Origin: Microvelia longipes
Taxonomy: Eukaryota; Arthropoda; Insecta; Hemiptera; Veliidae
DNA length: 64,000 nt
Assembly: GCA_018340805.1 (NCBI GenBank)
Contig: JACMZG010001913.1
Span: 32,222,904 to 32,286,903, forward strand
Direction: 5' to 3'
Position numbers and translations under genes: made by a program. The notes under the pieces were generated by a model that ran no database searches, had not been told where the DNA came from, and saw only the letters and a list, made by a program, of their open reading frames with translations. Positions 22,137 to 35,699 of this stretch are shown here, one piece after another; the stretch's first letter is position 1, and every line of letters begins with the position of its first letter.

Positions 22137-23508
22137 CACTTTGTTGGAGTGCCAACAAAGTTAATTAATGTCATAAAAAAATTATATGAGGAAACTTGGT
22201 CAGCAGTTTGGGGTAAAGAGGGCATTTCTAGCTTTTTCAGGGCAACAGTTGGGCTGAAACAGGGCTGTTTGCTCAGCCCAATTTTATTTTCATTTTTTGT
22301 AAATGATCTGCTTGATTGGGTGGGGGGAGGCCTAAATTTAGGTAACCTAAAAATCAACGGATTACTGTACGCGGACGATGTCGTATTGCTAGCAGACAAC
22401 CCTTATGTATTAGGAAAAATGATAAGCCGTTTAGAAAGTTATTGCAAAATTTGGAACCTTAAAGTAAATATTGATAAATCCAAAATATTAGTGTTCCGTA
22501 ACGGTGGCACTATTGGTAATATTAAGTGGGAGTATGACAATAAACATATTGAAGTAGTAAATGAATACACTTACTTGGGAGTTACACTTACACCACAATT
22601 ATCTTTTGAAAAACATATAAAACATAGATGTACAGTTGGTAAAACAAGTATAAATACCATCTGGAAAAATTTTATCTATAACCCCAAATACAGTCAAGTG
22701 CTAATTAAAAATTTATGAAAATGTAATTAAATCAATAGTCTGTTATGGTTCTGAAAATATATGGAACTGTAAGGTATGAGAGTTTAGAAAGATGCCGTCG
22801 CTTGTTTTTAAAGCGACTGCTAGTTACACCAGATTACACTCCAAACTATTTCCTTGATTTGGAAACAGATATACCCCAAATGTATGAATATACCCTGAAA
22901 GCTAACATGAGATACTTAAATAAAGTGATTAATCTAAAACAAGATAGAATGCCAAATCAGCTGGCCAAAGAGGCTCTTAGGTCTAATGCTTACTGGGTCC
23001 AAGATTGGACTGTATTAGGAAATGAATTTGGGGTTAAACTGGATTGGGATTGGGAAAAAAGACATTCATGGAGCAATAAAATGCAAAATATTATAGATAA
23101 AATATCAACCAAACACTTATTATCAATGAGACAAGCTGCTTCCAATTCTTCTATAAATCCTTTTTATAAGCACCTCATCCAAGCCAATTATATAAGATCA
23201 GACCTAAGTCTAAATGCCATTAGATCTATGTTTAAATTCAAACAAGTGCTGGGTCTTTGGGCACTAAACCGTGGGTTAAAAAAAAGATGCAATCTGTCCT
23301 TTTGCAACTTAAGGAAATTGAGTCAATGATACATTTTGTAGCTATCTGCCCAATATTTGCTAGTGCTAGACATCACCACTTAGGTCAAAAAATGCTTACC
23401 CAAGATGAAATAATAAGCTTAATCAATAATACTGAGTGGAAAAAAATAACTAAGTTCTTAGAAGAAACTAGTAGATATAGAACTTTACTTTTAAATGAAT
23501 TCCAATAA
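22137..23508 (+). pseudogene. Non-LTR (LINE) reverse transcriptase, 5'-truncated and frameshifted
   Basis: The frame entering at 22137 reads HFVGVPTKLINVIKKLYEE, then GLKQGCLLSPILFSFFVNDL, then the catalytic YADDVVLLAD and the thumb with YTYLGVTL, to a stop after IKNL at about 22718. A second frame (22745-23329) continues the thumb and downstream region, and a third (to 23508) carries HFVAICPIF and ends NEFQ. At 23280-23340 the underlying text encodes a C-terminal CxxC...H...C segment broken by a frameshift. The endonuclease and the RT fingers are absent. The clade cannot be fixed by eye; the motifs exclude LTR and Penelope types. Non-functional as it stands. Confidence 0.9.
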
Positions 23509-24583
23509 TATATTATGTATTATCAGCAGTGCTGGGCTCTACATGTCACCATATTTTTTTCAATAAAGCTTATAAATAATTTATATAAGGTTTACCCTAT
23601 ATTGTTTTTTTATTTTATTTTTTGTTTAATTATTATTTACTAAAATATTTTTTAGCTTTGAAGCATAAATTGTAATACTTAAGGTATTGCAAACTTATAA
23701 ATTTAGTGCTTTAAAATTCTATTAGAATACCAAAATAAATACTCATTTGAGTTTTCTTTAACAGGAAATAAATAAATACTGGTTACTATGACATGGTAGG
23801 TAATTTGGGCAATTATTAAAACAAAAATTATAATGAACAATGACAAAACAAAAAGACAATACACTCATACAAAAACAAAAAAGACTTAATATAACCTTAT
23901 GGCGCTATCTGTTGGTTAATGCAGCAAGTATAAGCATGCAATATCTTTAGTATGAAGCTCTGTCAAAAAAAAAAAAATATATATATATGTATATGTATGT
24001 ATGTATGTGTGTGTTGTGTGTATGTATGTATATGTATGTATGTATGTGTATGTATGTATGTGTATGTGTATATATATGTATGTATGTTATATTATATATA
24101 ATATAATATATATATATATAATATATTATATGTATGTATATATATGTATATGTGTGTATGTGTGTGTATGTATGTATGTACATATATAATATTTAAAATA
24201 ATGCTTTTTATTTTATTTTTTTTCTACTCTGAACCTTAAATATATTTAGTAGTATGTAAGTGAGGGTGTTGTATGTATGTGTGAATGTGTATGTATGAAT
24301 GTGTGTATATACTAAGTTAAAAATTATAGTTGAGGTGTATTGAAGTTGCAATACAACTCAACCCTACTATAATTACCTGATCTCCCCTTCGATAAGGTAA
24401 CCTTAGAAGGGTAATTGTGATTAAAAAAAAAAAATAAAATAAAATAAATAAAATAATAATATATATGTATGTAATTTAATATATGATTGTATGTAATATA
24501 TGTATGTTTGTTTAATTATTTAATTTTTGTAAAAATTTTTTTGTTAAATAAAATCACGTTTTCATTCATTCATTCATTCATTC

Positions 24584-25080
24584 ACGTTACATTTTTCAGT
24601 TTTGGAAATCATTAATTTAGGTTTTGAATCGTGAGGACTTAAAATCTACCTCTAACAATTAGAGTAATGTCTCGCCTTGTTTTTATTGTTTTGATAATTT
24701 GCTATCACAAATCTTAAGATTTTAGTTACATTAATCCCCGTTTTGAAAAGATTTTCTCGATTCTCTTCTCCTCATCTTTCTCGCTATCCTCATCTTCGAC
24801 TCGCTATCCTCGCATCTTCTCGGACTCGCTATCCTCATCTTCTCGGACTCGCTATCCTCATCTCTCGGACTCGCTACTCATCTTCTCGACTCGGACCGCT
24901 ATCCTCATCTTCTCGGACTCGCTATCCTCATCTTCTACTCGCTACTAATAATCACAGCAGAAGTTATGCGTGACCGTATCACACACAATAGACAGGATGA
25001 TAAAAACCACTTAAAACGTCATGAAAACGCCTAAACGGATAATTATTTTCTTTATTTTAAACAGATTCGAATTTTCAGGG
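24584..25080 (+). mobile_element. Tandem unit 4, truncated (0.5 kb)
   Basis: Leader, about eight copies of the 23-bp minisatellite (24760-24945) and the link, stopping at TTCGAATTTTCAGGG. This is within about two bases of where the RT begins in units 1 and 3. Unrelated DNA follows. Confidence 0.87.
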
Positions 25081-26367
25081 TGAACGCAATACTTTTCCTT
25101 ATACCGGTAGATGAGAAAAAGTAAAAACTCATTTTAAAAATTCCACCAATAATTTTTGGCCTTACTCTGATAATACCCCTGATGTTAACATAATACTAAT
25201 TCACTTTACTTATTAGATCCATTATCATTCTGTATTTAAATATAATATTAACAAAATGAAACCTTCATTAAAGATAAGCTAAGCAAAACAGAGGTATAAT
25301 TGTAAAAGCACATTAAAAACAAAGAAGAAATCATATACATCTATAAAATGAAGAAACAAGAAAAGAAGTAAAAAATAGAACGAAACACTAATGGATTGAA
25401 TAATAGCGGCAGAGAGAGAGATATGGGAGATCTCGGTCACGCTATCCGTATCTATCGTGTCCGTGTCCGTCCTATCTATCTAACTTATAATGCAAACATC
25501 ATTAGTCTCTGAATCACATCTTAGAATCGCCTTTTAGTTCAAATAAAAGTTAAAAAGGATCGAGCTTTAGTGTTTTTAATCGATTTATAACAAACTATGT
25601 ATACAGACCATAAAAGCTGTTGTATATGTTTACGATATTTGTCTAATGACAATATTGTATTCAGTAAGGGAACCGTCGTAGACATGCCTCAAACAGTTAA
25701 TGATAACCAGTTTTTGTTCTTGGGCTGATTTTAAGAACATCGCTTGAGATGAGTAATTTACTTTTACTGGATCATAAACATTTATGATGATTCAATTTGA
25801 GTCGTCTTAAGTTTAATATTAAACTAAGCTTGAGGTATCTTAAATTTAACTACAATGCCTTTAGCGAATTTTCATTATGTGGCGGATCGATTCTTATACA
25901 TAAATACGATGACGAGCCTATGGATAAATGTCATGAGATGATTTCATCTAAAGTTTTTAGATGTTTTCAATGATACCGCCACCCCTTCTTGCTTAAAGAG
26001 AATGACCTAAAAAATCGACTTATACTTCATGTTTTACGCGAGAAAGTGCTTTTTACAGTTCGACTAATCAGAAGAGAAAGATTGTTTGCTGTACTGTAGG
26101 ATATATTTTTCGATTTTCTAGATTGATTTGTCTTATTCCTTGACCAAAAGTCGTCTTATTTTCTGTCCTTAAACTATGTTCTGAGTACAACCGTAATCTT
26201 AAAGAAGTATTCAGTTTTCAACTTTAACTCTGCTGACCAGCTCTTCCTTTGAATTTCTCTCTTCGTCAAGTGAGGTCAACTGAACCAGCTCTTCATCGAC
26301 ACCATTGCACACTGAAACTACTTCTTCTTAATCATCTCAACCTTCTTTTCTCGACCCTTGGGCTAGC
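25081..26367. other. No feature seen
   Basis: AT-rich, apparently single-copy sequence. Confidence 0.5.
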
Positions 26368-26556
26368 CTAACGTTCTTCTACTCTACAGGTAGCTGCTAG
26401 TTGGAGTGTGCTGTAAAGCTTTCCTGCCACAAGTGCTCCATTAGGAAAGTTAGAGCCGGGTGATTGTAGCCGTTCCTTTCGGTAAATCATCTCAGTCATA
26501 GGGATTGCTCCGGCAGTCTCTCCCACAGTCAAAACGGTCCTTTTTGAGACCACCAT
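26368..26556 (-). other. Unidentified coding-like remnant
   Basis: A 62-codon minus-strand ORF (contains VGETAGAIPMTEMIYRK) in a segment that is clearly richer in G and C than its surroundings (about 26220-26640). Just upstream on the minus strand another frame reads IKEAAQTSVDTAPKML. Together they look like decayed coding sequence of a transposon or gene, but I recognise no family. Confidence 0.3.
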
Positions 26557-26639
26557 CGACTACATGCTTAATGCACACTACACAACATCTTTGGAGCCGT
26601 ATCAACAGACGTTTGGGCAGCTTCTTTAATTAAGGAAAA

Positions 26640-29600
26640 TACAATTCCTGGCGGACTGAAAATGTAGAACCTGCACGACAATGTTTTTAAAACCTTTTCT
26701 GAATCATATTATAGAACATTTAGAAGAACGAAAACAGTAGCCACATTTCAGGTTCATCCATATTCAGCCATACCTCTTATTAGAGGTATTTGAACAAGTG
26801 GAAAAAATCCTTATGGACTAAACATAATTACCATCTATAAACGCCAACGATTACAAACGACTAATAACCTCTTTATTTTATTAGTTGATTTATTTGACAC
26901 TACACATAAAAGAGCGCCATATGTCTATTAATTGTTTAAATTATTTTAACGCTATTCGCGTAGGAAGTAGAAGTACAGACTCTTACAGATAATTACTATT
27001 GTAAACGCGTATATAAAGTTAGTTTTATTGCTGCATTTTATTTCTTTTGAGCTTTGGTATTCTATAACGTTTAGATTTAATCGTTTTTAACCAATGATCT
27101 TCTTTAGATTACAGTGATTATAGAGAACCTATTGAATATATTCTTTCCTTCTGTCATACCTCTATGAACTATAATTTCTAGAAGGGATATGAGTCACTAA
27201 TTGAAAAAAAAATATATTAGTGGATTTCCATAGGAAAATAAGAAAAATAAGCTTATGAGGTTGTGGTTATGGTGAAGGAAAAGGTTGAGGTTGAGAGTTG
27301 ATTTCCCGCCACAAATAATTTTTAAACTTCCTATCCTTTATTATATGATTTTTATATAAACGGACTTCTTTCAATATGGAATATTATACTTAAGAGTTTA
27401 TTTCTGTTAAAATGTATACAAGAACACACAATCCAATTCAAATGCATAAAAGTTTGTCTTAAATATTGAACAAATTAATTAACTTGTTTTTATCAAATTT
27501 TCCAACTAGTTACAGCATTGTTTGGACAATGAAATCCTTATTATAACCCTTATCACCAGTCAATGCTGCCAACTTGAAGAACTCACTACAGCTGTCTATT
27601 GCTTTTACCTTTATTACGTATGTATGCATTAGATTATATTCAGAAAATGGTCAATTCTGAGAGGAGCCGGAAACAGTTATTGAGTCCAGAACTCCGAACC
27701 CATTGGAGTTTATTGTTCTATTGTCTTGCTCCCTCCTTTTAGTGTTTATAAATAAATCTCACTGTTGAGCAGTTTAATAAAAATATAAAGTAAATATGAT
27801 TGGCTTTATTAGTTTTGGGTTTTCTTAAATATTTATAATTGCTAACTCATAGCTCATATAACAAACAAATTAATGATCGGTTTCTGGTCGCATCTATTAT
27901 TCTCTTACTATTAATCCAAATTTTCGCTTACTGCTATTTGAACATTTAAGTTAAAATCTTTTCGGAAATCTGTTAGGACCGCGATTAGAAACGCCCTTGA
28001 TCGAGGTTGGAAACATTGCGTTTCGCGGTCAACACTGAATGATTTTGAACTTCTTGTTCGTAAAATTTTCCTTTTCTAAACAGCTATCTCATATTCCATT
28101 ATTTTCTTCCTTTATTTAGCATCTCTGGAGTTTTAAGATTTGTTATCTTATAAAGAACTTCAAATGCAAAAGTAGCCAAACAACTTTTTTTTTTGTAAAC
28201 TTTAAAGTATTTTATGATAGTGTTAGTGCTTTTAGCATGGGTATAATATGTAAATTAGTTTCATCTATAAAACCTTCTGCAGCTTTGCAATATCAACATA
28301 GCAACAACACATGTAAACCCATAAGTTAGGAACTTTGCACTTGTACTAGTGCGAAGTACCCGACTTATCTGAAGCAAGTTTACAACTCTTGAAAATTAGT
28401 ATTAGATATATAGAAAGTATAGATAGTATAGAAAATATTTAAATAATCGAATATATAATGCGCTTTTTTAATGGGAATCGATGTCTAGGATCAAAACTTC
28501 TATATGTTCTTCAAAAATAAGCTAACCAATTGATAACAAACTGTTACATCAAAGGAAGGTTTGGGTTTCCACCTTAAATTGCTTCTACGCACACAATGCT
28601 TAGCGTATTTTTGAAATTTCAAAAGAAAAATTAACTAAAATCATTTGGCTCACGATTTCGAAGAACAAAATTTTATATGATTTCATTTAACTAAAATTCA
28701 TGATTCTGGTACCAAAGATTTTGGAACCAAAATTTTATCAAAAACATCTTTGTGAGGAATTTTTGAAACTTTTCTTAGTGCCACTTTGCTGTACGTCTGT
28801 CTTCGTCATTAGCATGTCTTAGGTTTTTGTCCCGCATAGTTATATTTAAAAGTATATATAAATAAGCTATAGATGTTCGCGTCTTTGAAAAACTATTATT
28901 TGTCTTCGTTCTTTTTTTACAATTTTAATAATCTTCTAAACCTATTGTATTTAAGGGGAAAACGCAACACATTCCTCAAGTTTCTGTCTTTAAGAAGTTA
29001 TGATTGTACAAAACTGAAATATAGTACAAAAAGTATTATTCTTGTTTTAAATTTACATAAAATATTAATGAAAAAGAAAGCAGCTCATTTGTTTAGTGAC
29101 CGCACGCCTGCCGCAGTTGAATACAATGAGTGAATAAAGAAGACTAGACGCAAAAACCTTATTCAAATTCTCTAATGGAATAATAGAATTAATTCTATTG
29201 TTTTAGCACGCTCGCACTTTATTATCTGTCGAGAGCTTCAATGGCTCCTGCCAAAAAAAGTTTTAGGACGCTTTATATTCTTCCTGTGGTTATTATTGTT
29301 AAAATTGCATAAACGTTTACAAGAATGCCTTCTCTAGACTCACTACGTCTATAGTCTGTTTTCTATGACTGACCTGAATATGAACATAGTAGGAAATATA
29401 GAGGATGTTTTATGTAAAGTAGAAACATGGAAAACAATGTTCGGATTATGATGATTTAAATCGTGATAGTTTTTCTCATTCTTCTTTGTGTCGTTTTTTG
29501 CTATTATGTTTTTTTGCTATTAAGTATTATGGATTTTAAAACACATCCTTTTTAGATCAATGCCTCACGCAAATAATAGTCAAATAAATGAAACTTAACG

Positions 29601-29747
29601 TGATAAAAATAAATCTGAATATATTACTTGGCTTAAAAAACCAACATGTATTTTTTCGCACTGGACTGGGGACAGTGATCGTCCTCACCCTGGAAAGAAG
29701 ATTAAATTGATTTAAATTGTATAGTTCTTGGTTTAGCCAAATATCCC
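26640..29747. other. No feature seen
   Basis: AT-rich sequence. An 86-codon ORF at 28873-29133 has no recognisable domain and is not accepted. Confidence 0.5.
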
Positions 29748-29821
29748 AAATCTAAAGCTATATAAAGTACAGTAAAGACTCAATAGAGTCTTTACCGTGA
29801 TTTAAATAGAGCTTTAGATTG
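29748..29821. repeat. Hairpin inverted repeat, about 34-bp arms
   Basis: CAAATCTAAAGCT and GTAAAGACTC on the left pair with GAGTCTTTAC and AGCTTTAGATTG on the right, around a 4-nt loop AATA. The size and small loop are those of a foldback or a precursor-like hairpin. Confidence 0.65.
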
Positions 29822-30015
29822 TAAGGCAAATATACCTTTAGGTTTCGGATATAACTTTTTCGATATCAACTTCATTTTATTTGTAATTTAGAGGCTTCTA
29901 TAAAAATAAAAAAATAATCATCTCTTTAGAATTTAATTAAGAATACAATATCAGAAGAGGAACTCTAAATTTTTAAAATGGGGCCTCTGGTAAGAATTTA
30001 CAAAAATACGAGCTT

Positions 30016-31190
30016 TGAAGATTGCAGCTGAGTAGATGCTGTGAAGATTGCAGCTGAGTAGATGCTGTGAAGATTGCAGCTGAGTAGATGCTGTGAAGAT
30101 TGCAGCTGAGTAGATGCTGTGAAGATTGCAGCTGAGTATAAGAAGATTGCAGCTGAGTAATGCTGTGAAGATTGCTGAGTAGATGCTGTGAAGATTGCAG
30201 CTCAGTAGATGCTGTGAAGATTGCAGCTGAGTAGACGCTGAGAATATTGCAGCTGAGTATATCCTGTGAAGAGTAGAAAGTTGCTGCTGAGTAGATGCTG
30301 AGATTGCAGCTGAGTAGATGCTGTGATTGCAGCTGAGTAGATGCTGAAGATTGCAGCTGAGATGCTATGATGCAAGTGAAGATGCAGCTGACTAGATGCT
30401 TGAAGATTGCAGCTGAGTAGATCTGTGAAGATTGCAGCTCAGTAGATGCTGTGAAGTTGCAGCTGAGTAGACGCTGAATATTGCAGCTGAGCTGTGAAGT
30501 TGCAGCTGAGTAGATGCTGTGAAGATTGCAGCTGAGTAGATGCTGAGAAGATTGCAGCTGAGTAGATGCTGTGAAGATTGCAGAGTAGATGCTGTGAAGA
30601 TTGCAGCTGAGTAGATGCTATGAAGATTGCAGCTGAGTAGATGCTATGAAGATTGCAGCTGACTAGATGCTATGAAGATTGCAGCTGAGTAGATGAAGAT
30701 TGCAGCTGAGAAAGATGCAGCTGAGTAATGCTGTGAAGATGCAGCTGAGTGATGCTGTGAAATGCAGCTGTGAAGATTGCAGCTGAGTAGACGCTGAGAA
30801 TATTGCAGCTGAGCTGTGAAGATTGCGCTGAGTAGATGCTGTGCAGCATGCTGAGAAGATTGCAGCTGAGTAGATGCTGTGAATTGCAGCTGAGTAGATG
30901 CTGTGAAGATTGCAGCTGAGTAGATGCTATGAAGGTTGCAGCTGAGTAGATTCTATGAAGATTGCAGCTGACTAGATGCTCAGCTGATAGATGTGAAGAT
31001 TGCAGCTGAGTAGAGTGAAGATTGCAGCTGAGAGAAGATGCAGCTGTGAAGATTGCAGCTGAGTAGATGCATTGCAGCTGAGTAGATGCTTGCATGCAGC
31101 TGTGAAGATTGCAGCTGAGTAGATGCTATGAAGATTGCACCTGAGTAAATGCTGTGAAGATTGCAGCTGAGTAGATTCTGAGAAGATTGC
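30016..31190. repeat. 26-bp minisatellite, about 45 copies
   Basis: Unit GAAGATTGCAGCTGAGTAGA plus TGCTGT, many copies exact and others with deletions of 1-10 bp. The core contains the palindrome GCAGCTGAG/CAGCTG. The minus-strand Ser/Gln/Leu ORFs across it are artefacts of the repeat. Confidence 0.96.
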
Positions 31191-34100
31191 ATTGGACGGC
31201 TATTTTTGTCTTAATTTAAGTTTTCTTAATTTACCCCTTGTTTTAACTTTTAAGGAGTTAAAGACCATGAAGCCATAAACCATGAAATTTTTTTTTATAT
31301 CATGTATCAAGATAACATGGGTATGTTTAGATGGTGATGACAAATAGCTTCGATAAAACAGTCATTATTCTTTCATGTGCACTTGATAAAACCTAAATAG
31401 AATTTGGTTCTATAAAAACACAATTTTTATTTGAAAGTCTAACCCTTAATACTTCCTTATATGAACTTATTACATTGAAAAAATTATTAATTTTAATACT
31501 ACAAAAAAATGTTTATACACAGAAGGAGCACGCCAGGTCCGGTACGGACTGGGTTCGGGTACCGGTTTGTGAGCTTATAATTTCATATAAAGAGGTCCCA
31601 CAGAAAGATTAAGTGTTTTAGTTAAATGGGGGTTAATAGAATTCAGTTTTATTAATTTGTTTCTCCAACTCGTGAGGTTGGAATGTGCTGTCCCGCACAA
31701 TACATGTTCGGTTCCGTACCGATTTTTTGCGATTGTTTAAATTTGAAGATTTATATTAAAACGTTTAATTTTAAGAAGAGCTTTTTATAATTTTAACTTT
31801 TATATAAATGTATTTTAAGCACAATTTTGAGCTTCTTCGCTTTATTATTTGTTTTGGAAATCGTAAAGGAGTTCCTCAAATTCTTAGAAAGCGATACGTT
31901 TATTTGGTGCATTTATAAGCTCTTTCAGCGCAATAAATACCATCAAACAGGTACTGTCTAGTCTGGGAATCGAACCCTATTTCTTTTGAGCAATCCAGAC
32001 AAATTAAATCTCAAGTCGTATAATGAAAATTTCAAAGTAAATTCACCAGGCATGCGGACCTCCGAGCCAGAATTATTTTGTAATAACAAATAAAACTTCT
32101 AGTTTTCAAACTTTGAACTCTGGCTTGAACTTGTAACCCTCTAAGGACTAATAACCATAGAGTACTTTAAGTGCTTGTACCAACTCCGGAATGTTTTTTA
32201 TCACCGTTTATTAAATTTGTCGTCCTTTAAGTAGTAGTTCAATATGGATACTCGTCTTAATAAGGTTGGTTTTTGAACAAAGTTTCTTTTAAAAACGTTT
32301 ATCCGTACAAGCATTTTATAACAAAATTGAAATTAAATAAGCGCTGAAGCTTAGTGCCGTTGCCAAAAAAAATTTGGTAGACCCTCTCCTTTCTATCGTT
32401 TATACATTTTTTTCGTTTTCAAAAATTGTATTGTAGATTCCATGTCGGTCCGAAACCCGTATAAGAAATTCCTCTAAAAGGAAGCAACAAATATGGTACG
32501 ATGTATCACTTTTTTGAGTACTATAATTTATCCTCTTTGAACCATATGGTACCGAAATAACTTAAATTATAGAAACCTGGTTTTGGTAGTATTTTATAAG
32601 AACATATGAAAAAAAATGATTTTAGTAAGCTTAACTATAGTATATAAGCGATTAAAATTACGGATATTTTCTAATATAATTTGCGAAATAGTACCATTCT
32701 TTAATTGATTTTTTCCAGCTTTGGAAGTGGAAAAGTTCTCTATTCAAAAATTAAGTCTTTATGTAATTTTCAGATACTTTCAAATTTAAGGAATTCATAC
32801 TAAAAGTGAGAGTATAATCGCCTTTAATTAAACTAACTTTAATTCAATAAAAAATATTTTAAAAAATCATAGATGGCACTTCTTTCTAATTTTAATTCTA
32901 CAAATTTTAAACCAAGTTAGGACTTGGTCTCAATATCGATGCAGTTTGGAAAATACTTTTAAAGTCATGTTTCTATTGGAATGCGTTATTTCTCTGCCTT
33001 GCGAATTGGAACCCAGGCTTTGTTTGTGTAGAGTTAAAAATTAAATAATCAATTGCAAAGGCGGCGACCTCGAAATAAATCATCAGGACATCGAACTTGC
33101 TACGCCTGTTCTTAAAATTGCATGGACCATCACTTTGGTCGGTCTAGATTTGTATAACCAAAGGAACATATATGATTCACCTTATAAAAATCCGGAAGGA
33201 CGCACTTCAAAGGAGATTTGCCCAGCGTATGAACCTTGGCGTCGAAATTCAAATTATATAACTTCTAAATGGCTGCAAATAGCAAAATATTCGTGATAAC
33301 AATATTCGTTATCAATTTCAAAACAAATTTTTCGTGTCTTAGCGAATAATTTTCGCAGAAAAAGACCAATAATTTCGATTATGACATAAATGTTTCTTAT
33401 ACACGTAATTTTGGTAAAATCTCGGTGTGGTATTCTTGGTTAACCAAGTTTGTGTTAATTAACACAAACTTTTTCCTAAATACGGTAGTAAGGAAAAATT
33501 ATAAAAATCTCTGAAATCAACTACATATAAGTATAAAATTTAACTATAAAACTAATAACAAGAAAATTCGTTTATAATTAAAATTTAAGAATAAAATAAT
33601 AAATAAATGTGCGAAAAATCTTATTAATGTAAAATAAATAATTGTAAAATACTAAATATAATAAAATAACATAAACTAATATATTAACTAAATTACTTTA
33701 CAGAAATAGTTAAGAATTAAATATTTTATTACATAAAAAGTTGTTGACATTTACATACGATTGTAATAAATAAAAGTGTTGTATGTAGAGCTTTGTAATA
33801 AATAAATATACAAGTTTACTAATGAATAAGTAAGAATAAAGAAAGGTAGTCAATGAAACTTCGCATGGTTTGTGACACAGTAATTTACTTATTTATTTTA
33901 TTTATTATTTTTACTTATTTACAATACAATTATTTTTTATGCTTCCATCCATGATACATAATAAATGGATACTTAGCAATTTCGTAATAAGCTTATCATA
34001 AATCAATCCATAATAATACAATATATACTGCAAGTTTCATCCAAATTAATCTTTATTCTAGGTGAATTTTGAAATTTTTTGATTAATTATTATATATTAC

Positions 34101-34422
34101 TGACCTTCCTGCGAAGGTAACTTTTCCGGTGAAACCCCCATGTTTTATTTTTTATTTTCTAGAAATAAAATCCCGGTTCTTCCCGGCATATTCCGGTATT
34201 TCCTAGAAGTCACGACCTTCGGCTGTGTAAACCCGAAAATAAGCATTAATTATAATTAATTATATAGGTTTGATGATTATTAATTTCTACTCAACAAACT
34301 TTTAGAATTCACTGGCGTAATCTAGAAACCAATCAATTTTGTTAATTTATTATTATACGTATCTTATAAAGCTGATAAAAGAAACAACATTTAAAAAGTT
34401 TGTCTTTAATATTGAAATATAT
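31191..34422. other. No gene supported; two adjacent palindromes
   Basis: AT-rich. At 33435-33448 CTTGGTTAACCAAG is a perfect palindrome, overlapped by a perfect 26-bp one at 33446-33471 centred on TTAATTAA. On the minus strand around 31960 GGGTTCGATTCCC resembles a box B, but no tRNA fold or SINE end could be supported. Confidence 0.45.
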
Positions 34423-35320
34423 AGGGTGGTCTAATTTCAAATGCATCACCTACATTAACTCAACTTCGTATGGAGCTATCTGCCCTCACTTAAAAATGGT
34501 ATCTGCCCTCACTAAGTTGACCACTGCGAGTTCAAACACCTAATTATTTATTTGGTGATCGTCTGGCATGTTATCTGATTACCAAATTGTGTTTTTATTT
34601 GGTAACCTTATAAAGTGGAATTGGAGGATACCATTATATTATTATAATTATTTCAGAATCTGTTTCATACCCCGAACAATTTGAGACTGCCCTCACTAAG
34701 TTGACCACTGCAAGTTCAAACACCTAATTATTTGTTTGGTGATCGTCTGGCATGTTATCTCATTACCAAATTGTGTTTTTATTTGGTAACTTTAAAAAGT
34801 CGAATTGGAGGATACCATTATATTATTATAATTATTTCAGAATCTGTGGCATTCCCCGAACAATTTGAGACCAATATAATATAATTCCGGTAATTTTTTC
34901 TCAAGCTATCGTTTTGATATACAAATGGACTATTAACCATTTATGATCAAAAATAAGCTTTATACCAACATTCATCACTTTCAATACATTGAATAAGAAA
35001 AATAAAGGTATGAAAAAAATTACCGGAATATAGCAATATCGGTGGCAAATTGTCCATTAAATATGACACAGTTTCAGAAATTATTTTTAACCTTTTTAAG
35101 TTACCGCAGAAAACCCCATTTTGGCAATCAGATTACCATGTATGCCAGACGATTACTAAAAAAATATTTGTTATATAATTAGGAGTTATTTAAATTTCCA
35201 GTGGTCGACTTAGTGGGGGTAGATAGCAATTTTGTCGCTATGGCTACGTACTAAGTAATCAGGCTAATGTACTTGCAATGTACGACCCTTATGTATACAT
35301 CAGGGTGATACATTTCAAAT
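34423..35320. mobile_element. Foldback DNA element with an internal duplication
   Basis: Two direct units of about 184 bp (34503-34686 and 34687-34865) each run from CTGCCCTCACTAAGTTGACC to a CCGAACAATTTGAGA end. An inverted, diverged copy lies at 35026-35222 (contains GTCGACTTAGTGGGGGTAGA). The related element at 58.1-58.8 kb has one forward and one inverted arm, so the tandem duplication is specific to this copy. Ends near AGGGTGGTCTAA and AGGGTGATAC. Confidence 0.8.
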
Positions 35321-35699
35321 ATTTATTATATAATATATATTAATAATAATAAATATAATTTTAATAATATTAAAAATATTTTAAATTTAATAATATTTAT
35401 TATAATAAAAGCACCTGATTTCCTTTTATGCTCATAAGCTTAGTAACTTCTGTGTCTAAACAAATTCAAATTTAATTTTTATTTGTTTATTTTATAAAAA
35501 TTGTAATGTTTAAATTTATCACCATGTTGTAAGGAATACAACAAGTAGAAACATCATTACAAATATTCAGAAAAATCTCAAACGAGTGATTTCACAGAAA
35601 ATTTAAATTCACACCACGTCCTTGAATTTTTATTTTTATGTAGCATGTTGTTTTGAAATGTGTAACAGGATATTAAATTTTCTTTTATAAAAAAATAAT
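35321..35699. other. No feature seen
   Basis: Very AT-rich sequence between two elements. Confidence 0.5.

Larger units (their letters stand above)
21500..24583 (+). mobile_element. Tandem LINE-containing unit 3 (3.1 kb)
   Basis: The most complete unit of the array: leader, 23-bp minisatellite, link, RT segment, 3' region with A runs, (TATG)n at about 23980-24190, A-rich tract, and an (ATTC)n tail. The RT begins directly after TTCGAATTTTCAG, so the LINE is 5'-truncated at the same base in units 1 and 3. The two units are therefore copies of one event, not separate insertions. Confidence 0.9.

Noticed and set aside
30670..31192. Ser/Gln/Leu-rich minus-strand ORFs over the 26-bp minisatellite
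   Set aside because: Repeat artefact. Indels shift frame without consequence for openness.
31960..32000. Minus-strand GGGTTCGATTCCC as a tRNA or SINE
   Set aside because: Only the box-B-like part fits. No box A at the right distance and no second copy with defined ends.
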